Shown piece by piece: positions 1 to 9,277 of a stretch of DNA of 64,000 nt. Position 1 is the stretch's first letter; every line of letters starts with the position of its first letter. The stretch is taken from assembly GCA_019636445.1 (NCBI GenBank), contig JAHBXO010000008.1, positions 62,001-126,000 of the forward strand. Direction: 5' to 3'. Source of the stretch: Gemmataceae bacterium (GTDB taxonomy: Bacteria; Planctomycetota; Planctomycetia; Gemmatales; Gemmataceae). A model generated the notes under the pieces. It was not told the DNA's origin. It ran no database searches and saw only the letters and a list, made by a program, of their open reading frames with translations. The position numbers and the translations under genes were made by a program.

Positions 1-1003
1 CCGCCCAATCGGGCTTCTCGCCGACCACCTTGTCCAGGAACTGCGCCCCGTTCGTGTAGCAGCGCATCCAGAGGTACGGCCCCCAGTTCAGCTTCATCGC
101 GTCCAGCGTGCCGGACTTCGGCGCGGTGTCGGCGGACGAATTCACGACGGCGGAATTGCCGAGGATGATCGCCACCTGCCCCGCGTCGACGGCGCCGCCG
201 CCGACAAGCCCGGCCGCCTGGTCGTCGAGCGTCGGGAAGAACAGCGGCCGCGCCTCGAACAGCCCGGCGTTCTCGGCCGCGGAGTCCGAGAGCGGACCGA
301 TCGGCTCGTTCATGTCCACGATCTTCGGCAGGTGCTTCCAGGCCCGTTCGCGATGCGCCGGATCGGCGAGCGCGTCCAGCATCCCCTTGCTCCAGGCGTT
401 GGTGCGCAGGTCCATGAGGCCGGTCGAGGCGGCGGCCGAGACGGACGTGCAATCGAACCGTCCCGTGAGGAACCCCGCCGCCGCCGGACCGTGCGGCAGC
501 ATCACCTTCGTCCGTTCCCAGTCGGCATTCGAAAGCGTCGATTCGTCCTTCACGAGGTGGCTGAGCGAATAGCGCACGGCCCACGGGCCGCCGATCAGGT
601 CCTTCACGCGATCTTGTCCGCCGAGGCGCGCCAGCCCTTCCGTGTGGTATTTCGCCAGCGTCTGGTCGTTCCAGCAGATCATGCGGCGGACCTGCACGGC
701 GTTTGCGTCCAGCAGGCCGGCGGTGTGGTGCGTGGCCGAGATGCCGGCGGCGAGCCATTTCTCCGGGTCGGCGTGCGTCTTCAGCCACGCGCCGAGCGTG
801 CGGGTGGCGGCGAACGCTTGGCCTTCGAGCTGCAGGAAGCTCAACTCGCTGACGCCGCCGTCGGTCCAGAGGTCCGTCGGCAGCCGGACTTCGTGCAGCA
901 CGTTCCCCTTCGGATCGAAGGCGAGCGCTTTCACGGAGCCGGTGCTGAAGTCGTAGCCGACGACGATGGCGTCGTCCGGCACGTGGCGGAGCGGTTCGGA
1001 CAT
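1..1003 (-). CDS. FGGY-family carbohydrate kinase (xylulokinase-like), 3' end cut by window edge
   Basis: The reading frame stays open from an ATG at 1001-1003 to the window edge, giving about 334 residues of an FGGY sugar kinase, an ATP-dependent cytoplasmic enzyme phosphorylating a pentose or related sugar. The N-terminus contains the phosphate-binding stretch VGYDFSTGSVKALAF. Later come ATHHTAG, WNDQT, the substrate-region DDQAAGLVGGG and the beginning of the second domain (ILGNSAVVNSS). The C-terminal ATP-binding part lies outside the window. Substrate cannot be fixed; xylulokinase is the closest guess from the WND and DDQ motifs. A sugar ABC transporter lies about 34 kb away (35554-39210), too far to link. 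A hydrolase/CotH gene lies 71 bp upstream on the same strand. Confidence 0.85.
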   Translation of the reverse strand, partial: MSEPLRHVPDDAIVVGYDFSTGSVKALAFDPKGNVLHEVRLPTDLWTDGGVSELSFLQLEGQAFAATRTLGAWLKTHADPEKWLAAGISATHHTAGLLDANAVQVRRMICWNDQTLAKYHTEGLARLGGQDRVKDLIGGPWAVRYSLSHLVKDESTLSNADWERTKVMLPHGPAAAGFLTGRFDCTSVSAAASTGLMDLRTNAWSKGMLDALADPAHRERAWKHLPKIVDMNEPIGPLSDSAAENAGLFEARPLFFPTLDDQAAGLVGGGAVDAGQVAIILGNSAVVNSSADTAPKSGTLDAMKLNWGPYLWMRCYTNGAQFLDKVVGEKPDWA

Positions 1004-1074
1004 GGCGGAGTTCCGGAGAGGTTGGACGGGAATGGTTTCGTCGGGCGCGAAGCCTTCGGCAAGAGGCGACCGCG

Positions 1075-3888
1075 TCAGCGGACCGTGACGAGCACCGGGG
1101 CGCTCCAGTGGCCGCAGCGGCCGGTGGCATCGCGCCAGCGCGCCCGGACGCGGTATTCGCCCGCTTCGTTGAACGTCTCGGCGGGGATGGTCGTCGCGCG
1201 GTCGGTCTTCGATTCGCCCTTCCAGTGGTCGGTCAGTTCGTACCAGCCGTTTTTCCCGATTCGGCCGACGCGCCACTCGAGCGCGGCCGGTGTGGCTTTC
1301 GCCGGCGATGCGAACGCCGACGCCTCGAATGCGAAACCGTCCTTGCGCGCGACCGTGGGTGTGGCCGGAATGAGCGCGTCCTTCGCCTCGTTCGCGAGGT
1401 AGCCCCAGCCGTAGCCGCGCTGGTCGCCGTCGTTCGGGGCGTAGTTCTTCGTCGGGCGGGAATCGGTGCAGAAGTCCACGATGTACTTGCGGAACCCGGC
1501 GAAGTCGTTCGTGGCGAGGGTGCGCTTGAAGCCGCCGCCGAAGTAACCGGCTTCGATCGGGTTGACGTAGTACGAGCCTTTCTGGTTCATGCGCGGGTGG
1601 CGGTTCCAGACGGCTTCGTCGAGCCGCGACCAGTCGACGGCGTGGCCCTTCGGCGTGAGCGCGGCCGCGAGGTCGGCGGCGAACTGCCCGATCTGCCCGC
1701 CGCGCTCGCTGCCGTCGGAGGCAAAAAGATCGAGGATCTCGCGTGCCCGGTTCCGGTATTCGAGCGCGAGCGCCGGCCGATCGAGGCAGCGGATCGCTTC
1801 GATGTGCCCCGGCTGGTGGTGGCGCGGCACGAGGACCATGTCGTTGTCCCACGGGATCGGTGCCCAGCGCCCGTCGGGGTGGCGGTAGTAGCCGTGATTG
1901 CCGTCCGGCCGGAGGTCGACGTTGCCGATCAGGCGGTTGATCGCGTGGAAGCTGTAGTAGGCGGGGAGGTCGAGGTTCTTGCGCCACCAGGCTTCATTCG
2001 GATTCGAGCGCATGCCGTTGAGGAACGCCTCCCATTCCTTCTGCGGATCGTAGAGGCTTTTGGGCGCGTGCTTGATGCCGCTCTGGGCGCTGACCGTCAG
2101 GCCATCGGGGAGGCGGCGGTCGGCGAGTTGCTTCGGTTCCATCTCGCCCATCGCCACGTACAGCCCCCACAGGTCGCCGGCGTACTGGTCCTTCGCGTTC
2201 GCCTCCTCGGAGCCGGTGACGACGCGCCACTGCACCCACGTCGCGGGCGGGCTGGGCACGCCGGCCAACCGATAGGCGCGCATCGAAAGCACTTCATCCA
2301 GCCCCGCGATGCCGCGATGCACCGGCAGGTACGGCGTCGAGCCGCCGGGGTTCAGGTTGATGCTGTCGAGTTCGTCCGGGAACGGCTTCCCCTCGTGGTC
2401 GACGAACGGGAGGTCGTGGCCGCGGGCGAACTTGATCCCCCACTTGTTCTTGCCCGAGATGTACGTGCTCCCCTGGCCGCGATTGCTGTACTGCACGTGG
2501 TCGTACACGACTCCGCGATAGATGGCCGTGCCCCAGTGCTTCTGCTTGTAGAAGTTGCCGTCCCACTGGCTGCGGGCGACATCCTCGGCGCGAGCGACGA
2601 GGTGCAGGCTTTGCAGGGTGCCGAGGAATTCCGTCGAGAAGGCGAGCTTCGGGGATTGGCCGGGGTCGCGGGCACCGGTCCACGGAGCGGGGCCGGCGTC
2701 GCACCACCAGGCGAAGTTCGGGCAAGTGTCGTCAACTGCCGGTGCGACCGATTCCCCCGCGACGATGCGATACCGAATCAGGTGGCGATGCTTCTGAATG
2801 GTTTCGGGGATGCGCACGGAATAGATGCCATCGCCGGCGGTCGCGTCGCCGTCCTTCCCGTCGTCGCGCATCGGGACGTCGATCCAGTTCTTTTCGTAGT
2901 CGGCGTCGATCCTGCGGACGTATTTCCCCGGCTCGACGACTTGCATCTTCAACACCGGATTCGCCGCACCGACGAGGCGCGCGCTGACGACGACGGCGAT
3001 GTCGGGCTTCGGCTGCGCCGGTTCGTGGCGCACATCGCGGATCGTCGCAGTGCGCGCCGCCTCGGCGAGGCGAGCCGCCTCGAAGAACTTCACTGCGACC
3101 GACACATCCTTGAGGCCGTGCGGGTGGTGGTCCATCCCCGGCTTCACGACACGCTCGACCGGCCCGCCGAGCGCCCGGTAGCGCTCGACGACGCGCTCGC
3201 CGTTCTCGGCGTGCGGCACGACGGCGTCCTTGTCGCCGTAGACGACGAGTAGCGGAATCTTCGCCTTCGCGAGCGGGGCGAGGTTGTCGACGGGGTTGAG
3301 CTTGTGCGCGATCGCCTCGGCGTCGGATTTGAAGTCGTGGGCGGCGAGGAGTTTCTTCCACTCCGGCGGCGAGCCTTTGCCGGTGCCGAGGCCGAGCGGC
3401 TGCCCGCCGGGCCAGCTCTTGAAATCGCACACGGCATTGTCGAGGTAGACGGCGAGCGTGCGGTCCGGGTGCGCCGCCGCCCAGTTCATGCAATAGAGTC
3501 CGCCGCGGCTCAGTCCGATCAGCCCGGGCTTCGGATGAAGTTGATGCTCGGTGGTGAGCAGTTTGTGGAACGCCTCCCACTTCGCGATGGCCTTCGGCGA
3601 CCCGAACAGATCCGGCACGCCGAGGTACGCGAGGTGCCAGCCGTCCTTCACGAGCGCGACGTCGGCGTCGGCGAAGGCACCGAAGAACTCGCCGCGCCAG
3701 ACCCACGGCCGACCGGTGCGTGCTTTCGCCGGCACGACGACCGTCGCGTTCGCGCCGTCCACCTTGAAGTCGTGCTTCGCGAAGCCGTTCCACTGCGTCG
3801 GCGCGCCGGGGAACGGCTTCGGGGGCGCGGCGACGAGCGTCTGAGACAACGCGAGAAGAACACCAATCGCGAGCCATCGCGCGGCCAT
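1075..3888 (-). CDS. Secreted alpha/beta-hydrolase fused to CotH-kinase-like domain
   Basis: A 937-residue protein. The ATG at 3886-3888 was chosen because GGAGGAGG lies just upstream and a signal peptide (MAARWLAIGVLLALSQTLVA) follows; an in-frame extension to 4203 runs into repeat DNA and is rejected. Residues about 40-275 are an alpha/beta hydrolase with nucleophile motif GLSRGG (Ser127), acid in VVYGDKD (around 219) and a His in MDHHPHG (about 254-257). The middle and C-terminal part resemble CotH kinases, with the signature GNHGYYRHPDGRW followed by PIPWDNDM. The last 90 residues look like an Ig-like domain. CotH proteins phosphorylate secreted protein in Bacillus spores; the substrate here is unknown. 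The hydrolase may act on esters or peptides. Confidence 0.8.
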   Translation of the reverse strand: MAARWLAIGVLLALSQTLVAAPPKPFPGAPTQWNGFAKHDFKVDGANATVVVPAKARTGRPWVWRGEFFGAFADADVALVKDGWHLAYLGVPDLFGSPKAIAKWEAFHKLLTTEHQLHPKPGLIGLSRGGLYCMNWAAAHPDRTLAVYLDNAVCDFKSWPGGQPLGLGTGKGSPPEWKKLLAAHDFKSDAEAIAHKLNPVDNLAPLAKAKIPLLVVYGDKDAVVPHAENGERVVERYRALGGPVERVVKPGMDHHPHGLKDVSVAVKFFEAARLAEAARTATIRDVRHEPAQPKPDIAVVVSARLVGAANPVLKMQVVEPGKYVRRIDADYEKNWIDVPMRDDGKDGDATAGDGIYSVRIPETIQKHRHLIRYRIVAGESVAPAVDDTCPNFAWWCDAGPAPWTGARDPGQSPKLAFSTEFLGTLQSLHLVARAEDVARSQWDGNFYKQKHWGTAIYRGVVYDHVQYSNRGQGSTYISGKNKWGIKFARGHDLPFVDHEGKPFPDELDSINLNPGGSTPYLPVHRGIAGLDEVLSMRAYRLAGVPSPPATWVQWRVVTGSEEANAKDQYAGDLWGLYVAMGEMEPKQLADRRLPDGLTVSAQSGIKHAPKSLYDPQKEWEAFLNGMRSNPNEAWWRKNLDLPAYYSFHAINRLIGNVDLRPDGNHGYYRHPDGRWAPIPWDNDMVLVPRHHQPGHIEAIRCLDRPALALEYRNRAREILDLFASDGSERGGQIGQFAADLAAALTPKGHAVDWSRLDEAVWNRHPRMNQKGSYYVNPIEAGYFGGGFKRTLATNDFAGFRKYIVDFCTDSRPTKNYAPNDGDQRGYGWGYLANEAKDALIPATPTVARKDGFAFEASAFASPAKATPAALEWRVGRIGKNGWYELTDHWKGESKTDRATTIPAETFNEAGEYRVRARWRDATGRCGHWSAPVLVTVR

Positions 3889-4010
3889 CCGAACCTCCTC
3901 CGCGGGTCGCATTTCGGCGTTCCTGAGCATGGAACCGACAACACCGAATCGCGTCATCCGTACTTCGCGACGCCTTCGACAGTCTCTTGGCCCCGGCAGG
4001 GGCCGCGGGC

Positions 4011-4170
4011 TGTAGCCACGGGTGGAGCGCAGCGCAACCCGTGGACGCGATGTCGTTCCCACCGACCCCGAACGGGGTCGCGGAATTAGGGATCGCCCCG
4101 TCGCCCCGTCCGGGGCGAGTGTTTCACGTATCGACCCCACGGGTTGCGCTGCGCTCCACCCGTGGCTACA
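4011..4170. repeat. Perfect 34-bp inverted repeat around a GC-rich spacer
   Basis: The arms at 4011-4044 and 4137-4170 are exact reverse complements over 34 bp (core GGGTGGAGCGCAGCGCAACC). The spacer contains further short inverted stretches (GACCCCGAACGGGGTC and CGCCCCGTCCGGGGCG). A related but diverged copy lies at 60636-60795. This fills the 372-bp gap 3889-4260 between two minus-strand genes. The type resembles dispersed intergenic repeats of planctomycete genomes; no transposase is present. Confidence 0.85.
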
Positions 4171-4260
4171 ACCCATTGCCCCATTCGGGGCAAAAGAAAC
4201 CAAACTCGATCACTTCGATTATTTCTCAAGCACAAGATGCCGACTCGTCATTTGTCGCAG

Positions 4261-7200
4261 CTACTTCCCGAACACCGGGTGCTTCGGATCGCCGCGCGAC
4301 AGCAGGTACGCGAGCAGGTCCAGCAGTTCGTTCTCGTTCAACGGGTCGACGAGCTTGTCCGGCATGAGCGACGCCGTCGACGGCTTCACGCTTTCCACGT
4401 CGTCCTTCGCCACCTCGACGACCTTGCTGGAATCTTCCGGATCGGCGACGATCACGAGCTTGCCGCCGGCCTCGGAGACGATGCGCCCCGTGACGGTCTT
4501 GCCGTCGGACTTGTTGACGACGGAGGCCTTGTACTGGTCCGAGATCACCTTGCTTGGTTCGACGATCGCCTCGGCGAGGTCCTTGAGGGCGAAGCGGCCG
4601 GCGAGTTGCGTGAGGTCCGGCCCGGTCGCGCCGCCTTCGCCGCCGAAGCGATGGCACACGACGCAGCGCGTCGCCGCGAACGCCTTCTGGCCATTCTTGA
4701 AATTCCGGCCGCCCTTCAGCTTCGGCTCGAGCGCGAGCAGGTCCGCGACCGTGTAGGCCTTGCCCGGCCCCGTCGGCTTCGGCAGCACCGGCGGCTTGTA
4801 CGCCGGCCGCAGCTTCGCCGCCTCGATCGCCAGCCGGTCCGCGTCCCCGACGTTCGCATAGGCGTCCGCCTCGATGTTCGCCAGGAACTTCTGGTAACTC
4901 GCTCCGCCCGCCTTCGTCCGCGCCTCCGCAAGGAAGCCGTAGTAGACCTTCCAGCGGTCGAGTGTCCAGCCGACGGTCGCGTTGCGGAGCGTGAAGAAGT
5001 ACGAGAGCTTCTGCTGATCGGCGGCGTTCTGGATGATGTTCCCGACCGTGCCGCCGTAGCCGCGGTTCCGCAGGATCAGCTCGTTAAGCCCTTCGGTGGA
5101 CAGCGGCTTCGAGGGTTTCTTCAACTCGTCGCACACCTTGGCCACGATCGTCGGGGACTTCAAGTAAACGAGCAACTGCGCCAGTTCACGGTTGAGGTTG
5201 TCGGACTTCGCGGGGAAGTGCGGGTCGAATGTCTTCCCGAGGGACTCGGCTTGCTCCGTGCTGGGCGGCCCCATGCGAATGAACACGAGCTGGTAAGCCC
5301 GAAGCAGGTCGAGTTGATCGCTCTCCGGCAATGAGGAGAACGGGATGCGCCCAAGGGCTTCCAGGATACGCGGCTTCAATTCCTTGCTTCCCTGATGAGC
5401 CAGAGCGATCGACCCTTCGATGAGCAGTTTGGGATCGGTCTTGCGAAGAACCTCATCTTCCCACTTGCCCACGGGCTGGTGTTCGAGGGCAACCCGGGCG
5501 GCGTACCGCACGAACCGGTCCGCGTGGCCGAGGTACTGCACGAGGCCATGAACTTCCGACGCACCCGGGAATGGTTTGTGCAGCTCCTCGATGAAATTGC
5601 GGAGTTTCCGTTCCGGGGTGACACGTGTTGTCGCGTCCGCCTTTTCGGTGCTTTCCTTCCCGACGTACGTCACACGGTACAGTTCGCTGCCGGTACCGCG
5701 GCCGCCGATCGTGAAGTACATCGCGCCGTCGGCGGGATTGATGCAAACGTCCGTCAACGGCAGCGGCGTGCGGCTGAGGAACTCTTCCTTCGTTCCCTTG
5801 TACGTGCTGCCGTGCGGCTCGGTGTGGATCGCGTACATGGTCCCGAAGGTCCAGTCGCAGATGTAGAGCGCCTTCTGGTATTTCGCGGGGAATTTGGCCC
5901 CATAGCCGAAATCGACGCCGACGGGCGAGCCGGGGCCGATGTCGACCATGGCGGGCAGGCTGTCGGGGTAGTAGGTCGGCCATTTGCCGGTGCCGGAGCG
6001 CCAGCCCAGTTCGCTGCCGCTGGTGGCATGGTTGACGCGCGTGGGCCGGTACCAGGGCATGCCCATGTCCCACTCCATGTCGGCGTCGTAGACGAACATC
6101 TCGCCGTCGGCGTTGAAGGCGAAGTCGTACGGGTTGCGGTAGCCGGCGGTGAAGATCTCCCAGGTCTTGCCGTCGAAGTCGGTCTTGGCGACGTAGCCGC
6201 CGGGGGCGAGGATGCCGCGGGCATGGCCGTTCGCGTCCCACTGGCGCGGCAGGAGGTGGTCTTCGCTCCAGTTCTTCGGCAGCCGGCTGTGCTGGAAGCC
6301 CTGCGGCGGCTGCGTGTGGTTCCCGCAAATGACGTAGAGCGATTTTCCATCCGGCGCAAGGCGTACGGCGTGCGGGCCGTGCTCGCCGCCGCCCTGCAAT
6401 GCCTTCAGTTTCTCGACCGTGTCCAGCGTGTCGTCCTTCTTGCTGCTGGTCACGCGGTACAGTCCGCTGCCCGGCCCGCCGTTGCAGACGACGTAGAGCG
6501 TTCCGTTGTGCCAGAGCAGCCCTTGCGCGGCACTGATCTTCGCAGGAATCTTCTCGACCTTCGTCTCGTCGCTGCTGCCGATCTTCGGCGGCGTGATGCG
6601 CACGAGGCCCTTGCCCTCCTGATCGCTGGCGATGAGCCGGCCCTGGTCGTCGGCCGTGAGGCAGACCCACGAACCCAGTTCCGCCTTTGGAACCGTGAAG
6701 AGCTTTTCGACCTGGAAGCCCGGCAGCAGCACGAACGTATTCGCGGGCACCTTCGATCCGCCGCCGGCCGCCGCGTCGAAGACGTTCCCCCACGGCCCGT
6801 CGCCGTACTTCCCGACGGACTTCGCCGCGACGGCGTCGCCCTTCTTCGCCGACGCCTTCCAGGTCGTATCGGAAACGACCGACACTTCCGCCTTGTCGGT
6901 GGCGAGTTGCAGGAGGAACCCGGCGATTCCGCCCTGGTTCTCCGCCTTCGCCACGAGCGTGTTCTCGCCCGGCACGAGCAGCTTTGTCACGTCGACTTCC
7001 ACCGGTTGCTGCCACTCGGACGACGAACCGACCGGTTTGCCGTTCAAGGTCAGCGTGACGGCGTTGTCGCAGGTGAAGCGGACGCGCGCCTCGGTCGCGG
7101 TACCGCGGTCGAAGGTCTTCGTCAGCGTGTAGTTCGTGTTATTGTTCGCGCCCCAGATCCATTGCGGCTTGGGCGCGGCGGCGAAGCGCGCGGGCCATGC

Positions 7201-7338
7201 CGCGGCCGGTTTCGGCGCCTCCGTCGGGGCCGCGTCCCGCAGCACCGACGGCGCGACTTCCGGCTTCTGCGTGTACGGGTCCGCCGCGTACGCGGCGGCG
7301 CCGAGGGCTAGAGTGAGGACAACCGAAAGGAATCGCAT
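4261..7338 (-). CDS. Secreted PVC-type membrane-bound dehydrogenase with C-terminal c-type haem domain
   Basis: A 1025-residue exported protein with signal peptide MRFLSVVLTLALGAAAYA. Residues about 55-170 form a jelly-roll, glycoside-hydrolase-2-like carbohydrate-binding region (TLNGKPVGSS). Residues about 215-560 form a beta-propeller of the Pirellula/Verrucomicrobium dehydrogenase type. A helical HEAT-like segment follows. The C-terminus has a single CVVCH haem motif (around residue 893) with GPDLTQLAGRF after it, matching the planctomycete haem-binding domain. Such proteins are thought to oxidise sugars or alcohols in the periplasm and pass electrons to cytochromes; substrate unknown. It is followed 372 bp downstream on the same strand by the CotH gene, with a repeat between. 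Confidence 0.85.
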   Translation of the reverse strand: MRFLSVVLTLALGAAAYAADPYTQKPEVAPSVLRDAAPTEAPKPAAAWPARFAAAPKPQWIWGANNNTNYTLTKTFDRGTATEARVRFTCDNAVTLTLNGKPVGSSSEWQQPVEVDVTKLLVPGENTLVAKAENQGGIAGFLLQLATDKAEVSVVSDTTWKASAKKGDAVAAKSVGKYGDGPWGNVFDAAAGGGSKVPANTFVLLPGFQVEKLFTVPKAELGSWVCLTADDQGRLIASDQEGKGLVRITPPKIGSSDETKVEKIPAKISAAQGLLWHNGTLYVVCNGGPGSGLYRVTSSKKDDTLDTVEKLKALQGGGEHGPHAVRLAPDGKSLYVICGNHTQPPQGFQHSRLPKNWSEDHLLPRQWDANGHARGILAPGGYVAKTDFDGKTWEIFTAGYRNPYDFAFNADGEMFVYDADMEWDMGMPWYRPTRVNHATSGSELGWRSGTGKWPTYYPDSLPAMVDIGPGSPVGVDFGYGAKFPAKYQKALYICDWTFGTMYAIHTEPHGSTYKGTKEEFLSRTPLPLTDVCINPADGAMYFTIGGRGTGSELYRVTYVGKESTEKADATTRVTPERKLRNFIEELHKPFPGASEVHGLVQYLGHADRFVRYAARVALEHQPVGKWEDEVLRKTDPKLLIEGSIALAHQGSKELKPRILEALGRIPFSSLPESDQLDLLRAYQLVFIRMGPPSTEQAESLGKTFDPHFPAKSDNLNRELAQLLVYLKSPTIVAKVCDELKKPSKPLSTEGLNELILRNRGYGGTVGNIIQNAADQQKLSYFFTLRNATVGWTLDRWKVYYGFLAEARTKAGGASYQKFLANIEADAYANVGDADRLAIEAAKLRPAYKPPVLPKPTGPGKAYTVADLLALEPKLKGGRNFKNGQKAFAATRCVVCHRFGGEGGATGPDLTQLAGRFALKDLAEAIVEPSKVISDQYKASVVNKSDGKTVTGRIVSEAGGKLVIVADPEDSSKVVEVAKDDVESVKPSTASLMPDKLVDPLNENELLDLLAYLLSRGDPKHPVFGK

Positions 7339-7427
7339 GGAGGAGACACTCGCGCGGGAGGGAACCGGTCCCGTTGAGTGTCGGACACCACCGCGGCGGG
7401 GTCAAGCGGCGAGCGAAGAATTCGCCG

Positions 7428-9182
7428 TCACTTGATGAAGCCGATGCGATCGAGCGGGAAGAAGACGAACGACGCCTTGCCGAGCATGAGGCGTTCGGGC
7501 ACGGAGCCCCAGACGCGACCGTCGGAGCTTTGCGCGCTGTTGTCGCCGAGGCAGAAGTAATGGCCGGGCTGCACGTAGAACGTATCGGCGATTTCGGCGA
7601 CGCGGAAGCCGCTCGAGACGGGCGTGAAATAGGTGTCGCGCCAGAGCTTGATCCTGGCGACTTCGACACCGTGGCTCGCGCCGATGCTCGCGGGGGATTC
7701 GATGTCGTTGGCCTGCGTCCAGCCTTCGCCGCGCGTGTCGTTCGGATCGTACTCCTTCGGCGCCGGGGACGGGTCGTAGTCGCCGGCCGTGCCGAAGTCG
7801 ATCTTCCGACCGTCGACCCAAACGCGCAGCGAGCAGTCGATGTTGGCGAACTTGAGCCGGCGCACGCCGGCGCCGGAGATGCCGCTGGGCTTCACGGCGA
7901 GTTCCTTGCCGTTCGGACCGGTGCGGAGCAGCGTGACGTTGCCGCCGGCGAACTTGGCGAGGTAGCGGTGCTCCCCCTTGGAAAGCTCCAGCGAAACCTC
8001 GGCGTTCGGATCGGCGAACGTCGCCTGGCACTCGATCATCAGGTCGCCGACCCAGTAGGGTTGGTGGCCGCGGTTGTGGTTGTAGCCGAGGTGGTTGTCG
8101 ATCGGCAGGGCGGGGACGACGGGCTTGCCGGCCACCACGGGAATCGCGTTGAAGTCCTCGACCGCGAGGTGGCGGTAGCGGAGCCAGCCGAGGTTCGGGC
8201 CGGCGTGCTTGAAGCTGCGGGGCATGGTCGCGTTGTCGGCGGTCCAGTCGTCGGTCTGTGCCTTCCAGCGCGGCGGCACGCCGGCGTTCGCCAGGTACTT
8301 CGACTGATGATCGGAGTCGTAGACGATCCGCTTCATGGCATCGAGGACGACGTCGGACTTGCGGACGAGTCGGAAGCCGCCGGGGTCGCGGAACCCGGCC
8401 TCCTGCGAGGCCTGGAAGCGTTCGAGCGCGGCGGAGGCGTTCCGGTCCCGCTGTTCGTCATGCCGTTCCAGTGCCTGGGACAGGTGGAAATCCGGCGCCC
8501 ACTCGCTGGCGTTGTAGTCCCTGCGCGTGGCGCGCTTGTTGTAGCAGAAGTCGTTGAGCCAGTGGTCTTCGGCGCGCGGGTAGCCGTTCTCGTCCGGTGC
8601 CGGGGGCGGGAAGGACAGGCTGTCGCAGACGTACACGTCGCCGCGCCACAGGGCGATCGTTTCCCCGCCGAGGCCCCAGAGCCGCTTGATGTAGTTCTGG
8701 GCGCCGAGGTACTTCTGCGGCGCGACGGGGTACTTGAAGACCACGACATCGCCCCGCTGCGGTGGGTACTTGTGGTACTGAGCCTTGTGGACGAGTACCC
8801 GGTCGCCGGAGCTGTTGTCAGGGCGGGGTTCCCGGTCCTTGAACCGATGCTTGTAGAGGCAGTTGGGGCAGCAATAGCCGTCAATGGCGTGAAGCATGCC
8901 GCGGCCATCGCCTTCGACTTCCTCGCTGGAGTTCACGGGGAAGGTGTAACCGCATTCGGGGCAGTCGATGTTCTTCTGGTATCCGTAGAGCGTCTCGGCC
9001 ATTGAACCGGTGGGGATGACGAACGCTTCGACGACGAACTGCTTGAGAAGGAAGACGAGGACGACGACGAAGACGATCGTCTCGAGGCTCTCGCGGATCT
9101 GATCGCGCGCGGGCTTCTTCTCGGGCGTCTGGCCGGGCTTCGCGGCGTTCGGCACGGAGTGGGCGGTCGTCGGTTCCGGCAT
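7428..9182 (-). CDS. lepB: Signal peptidase I, enlarged, with inserted zinc ribbon
   Basis: This is membrane-bound leader peptidase of family S26, which removes signal peptides from exported proteins. A single membrane segment (about 34-50) precedes the nucleophile in PTGSMAETL (Ser60). The catalytic Lys is in NYIKRLWGLGGET (Lys166), and the C-terminal box is GDNSAQSSDGRVWG (around 546). At 584 residues it is far longer than the usual 200-320. Two insertions explain this. A CPEC/CPNC zinc-ribbon candidate (Cys74, 77, 105, 108) sits between the Ser and Lys boxes. A segment of about 340 residues follows, part of which looks beta-rich (about 390-480). The ATG at 9180-9182 is the natural start. 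Confidence 0.9.
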   Translation of the reverse strand: MPEPTTAHSVPNAAKPGQTPEKKPARDQIRESLETIVFVVVLVFLLKQFVVEAFVIPTGSMAETLYGYQKNIDCPECGYTFPVNSSEEVEGDGRGMLHAIDGYCCPNCLYKHRFKDREPRPDNSSGDRVLVHKAQYHKYPPQRGDVVVFKYPVAPQKYLGAQNYIKRLWGLGGETIALWRGDVYVCDSLSFPPPAPDENGYPRAEDHWLNDFCYNKRATRRDYNASEWAPDFHLSQALERHDEQRDRNASAALERFQASQEAGFRDPGGFRLVRKSDVVLDAMKRIVYDSDHQSKYLANAGVPPRWKAQTDDWTADNATMPRSFKHAGPNLGWLRYRHLAVEDFNAIPVVAGKPVVPALPIDNHLGYNHNRGHQPYWVGDLMIECQATFADPNAEVSLELSKGEHRYLAKFAGGNVTLLRTGPNGKELAVKPSGISGAGVRRLKFANIDCSLRVWVDGRKIDFGTAGDYDPSPAPKEYDPNDTRGEGWTQANDIESPASIGASHGVEVARIKLWRDTYFTPVSSGFRVAEIADTFYVQPGHYFCLGDNSAQSSDGRVWGSVPERLMLGKASFVFFPLDRIGFIK

Positions 9183-9277
9183 GGTCGTTCACCGTCGGGA
9201 TAAAGAGTATTCGCTCCAACGACGCGGGGATTTGGGATTCGGCCCCCGCGCTCCGCTCCGAAGACGCCGCGTCGCGG

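Noticed and set aside
108-1402. Plus-strand open frames at the left edge
   Set aside because: They are antisense to the sugar kinase, which is read on the minus strand from 1003 to the window edge and has clear family motifs.
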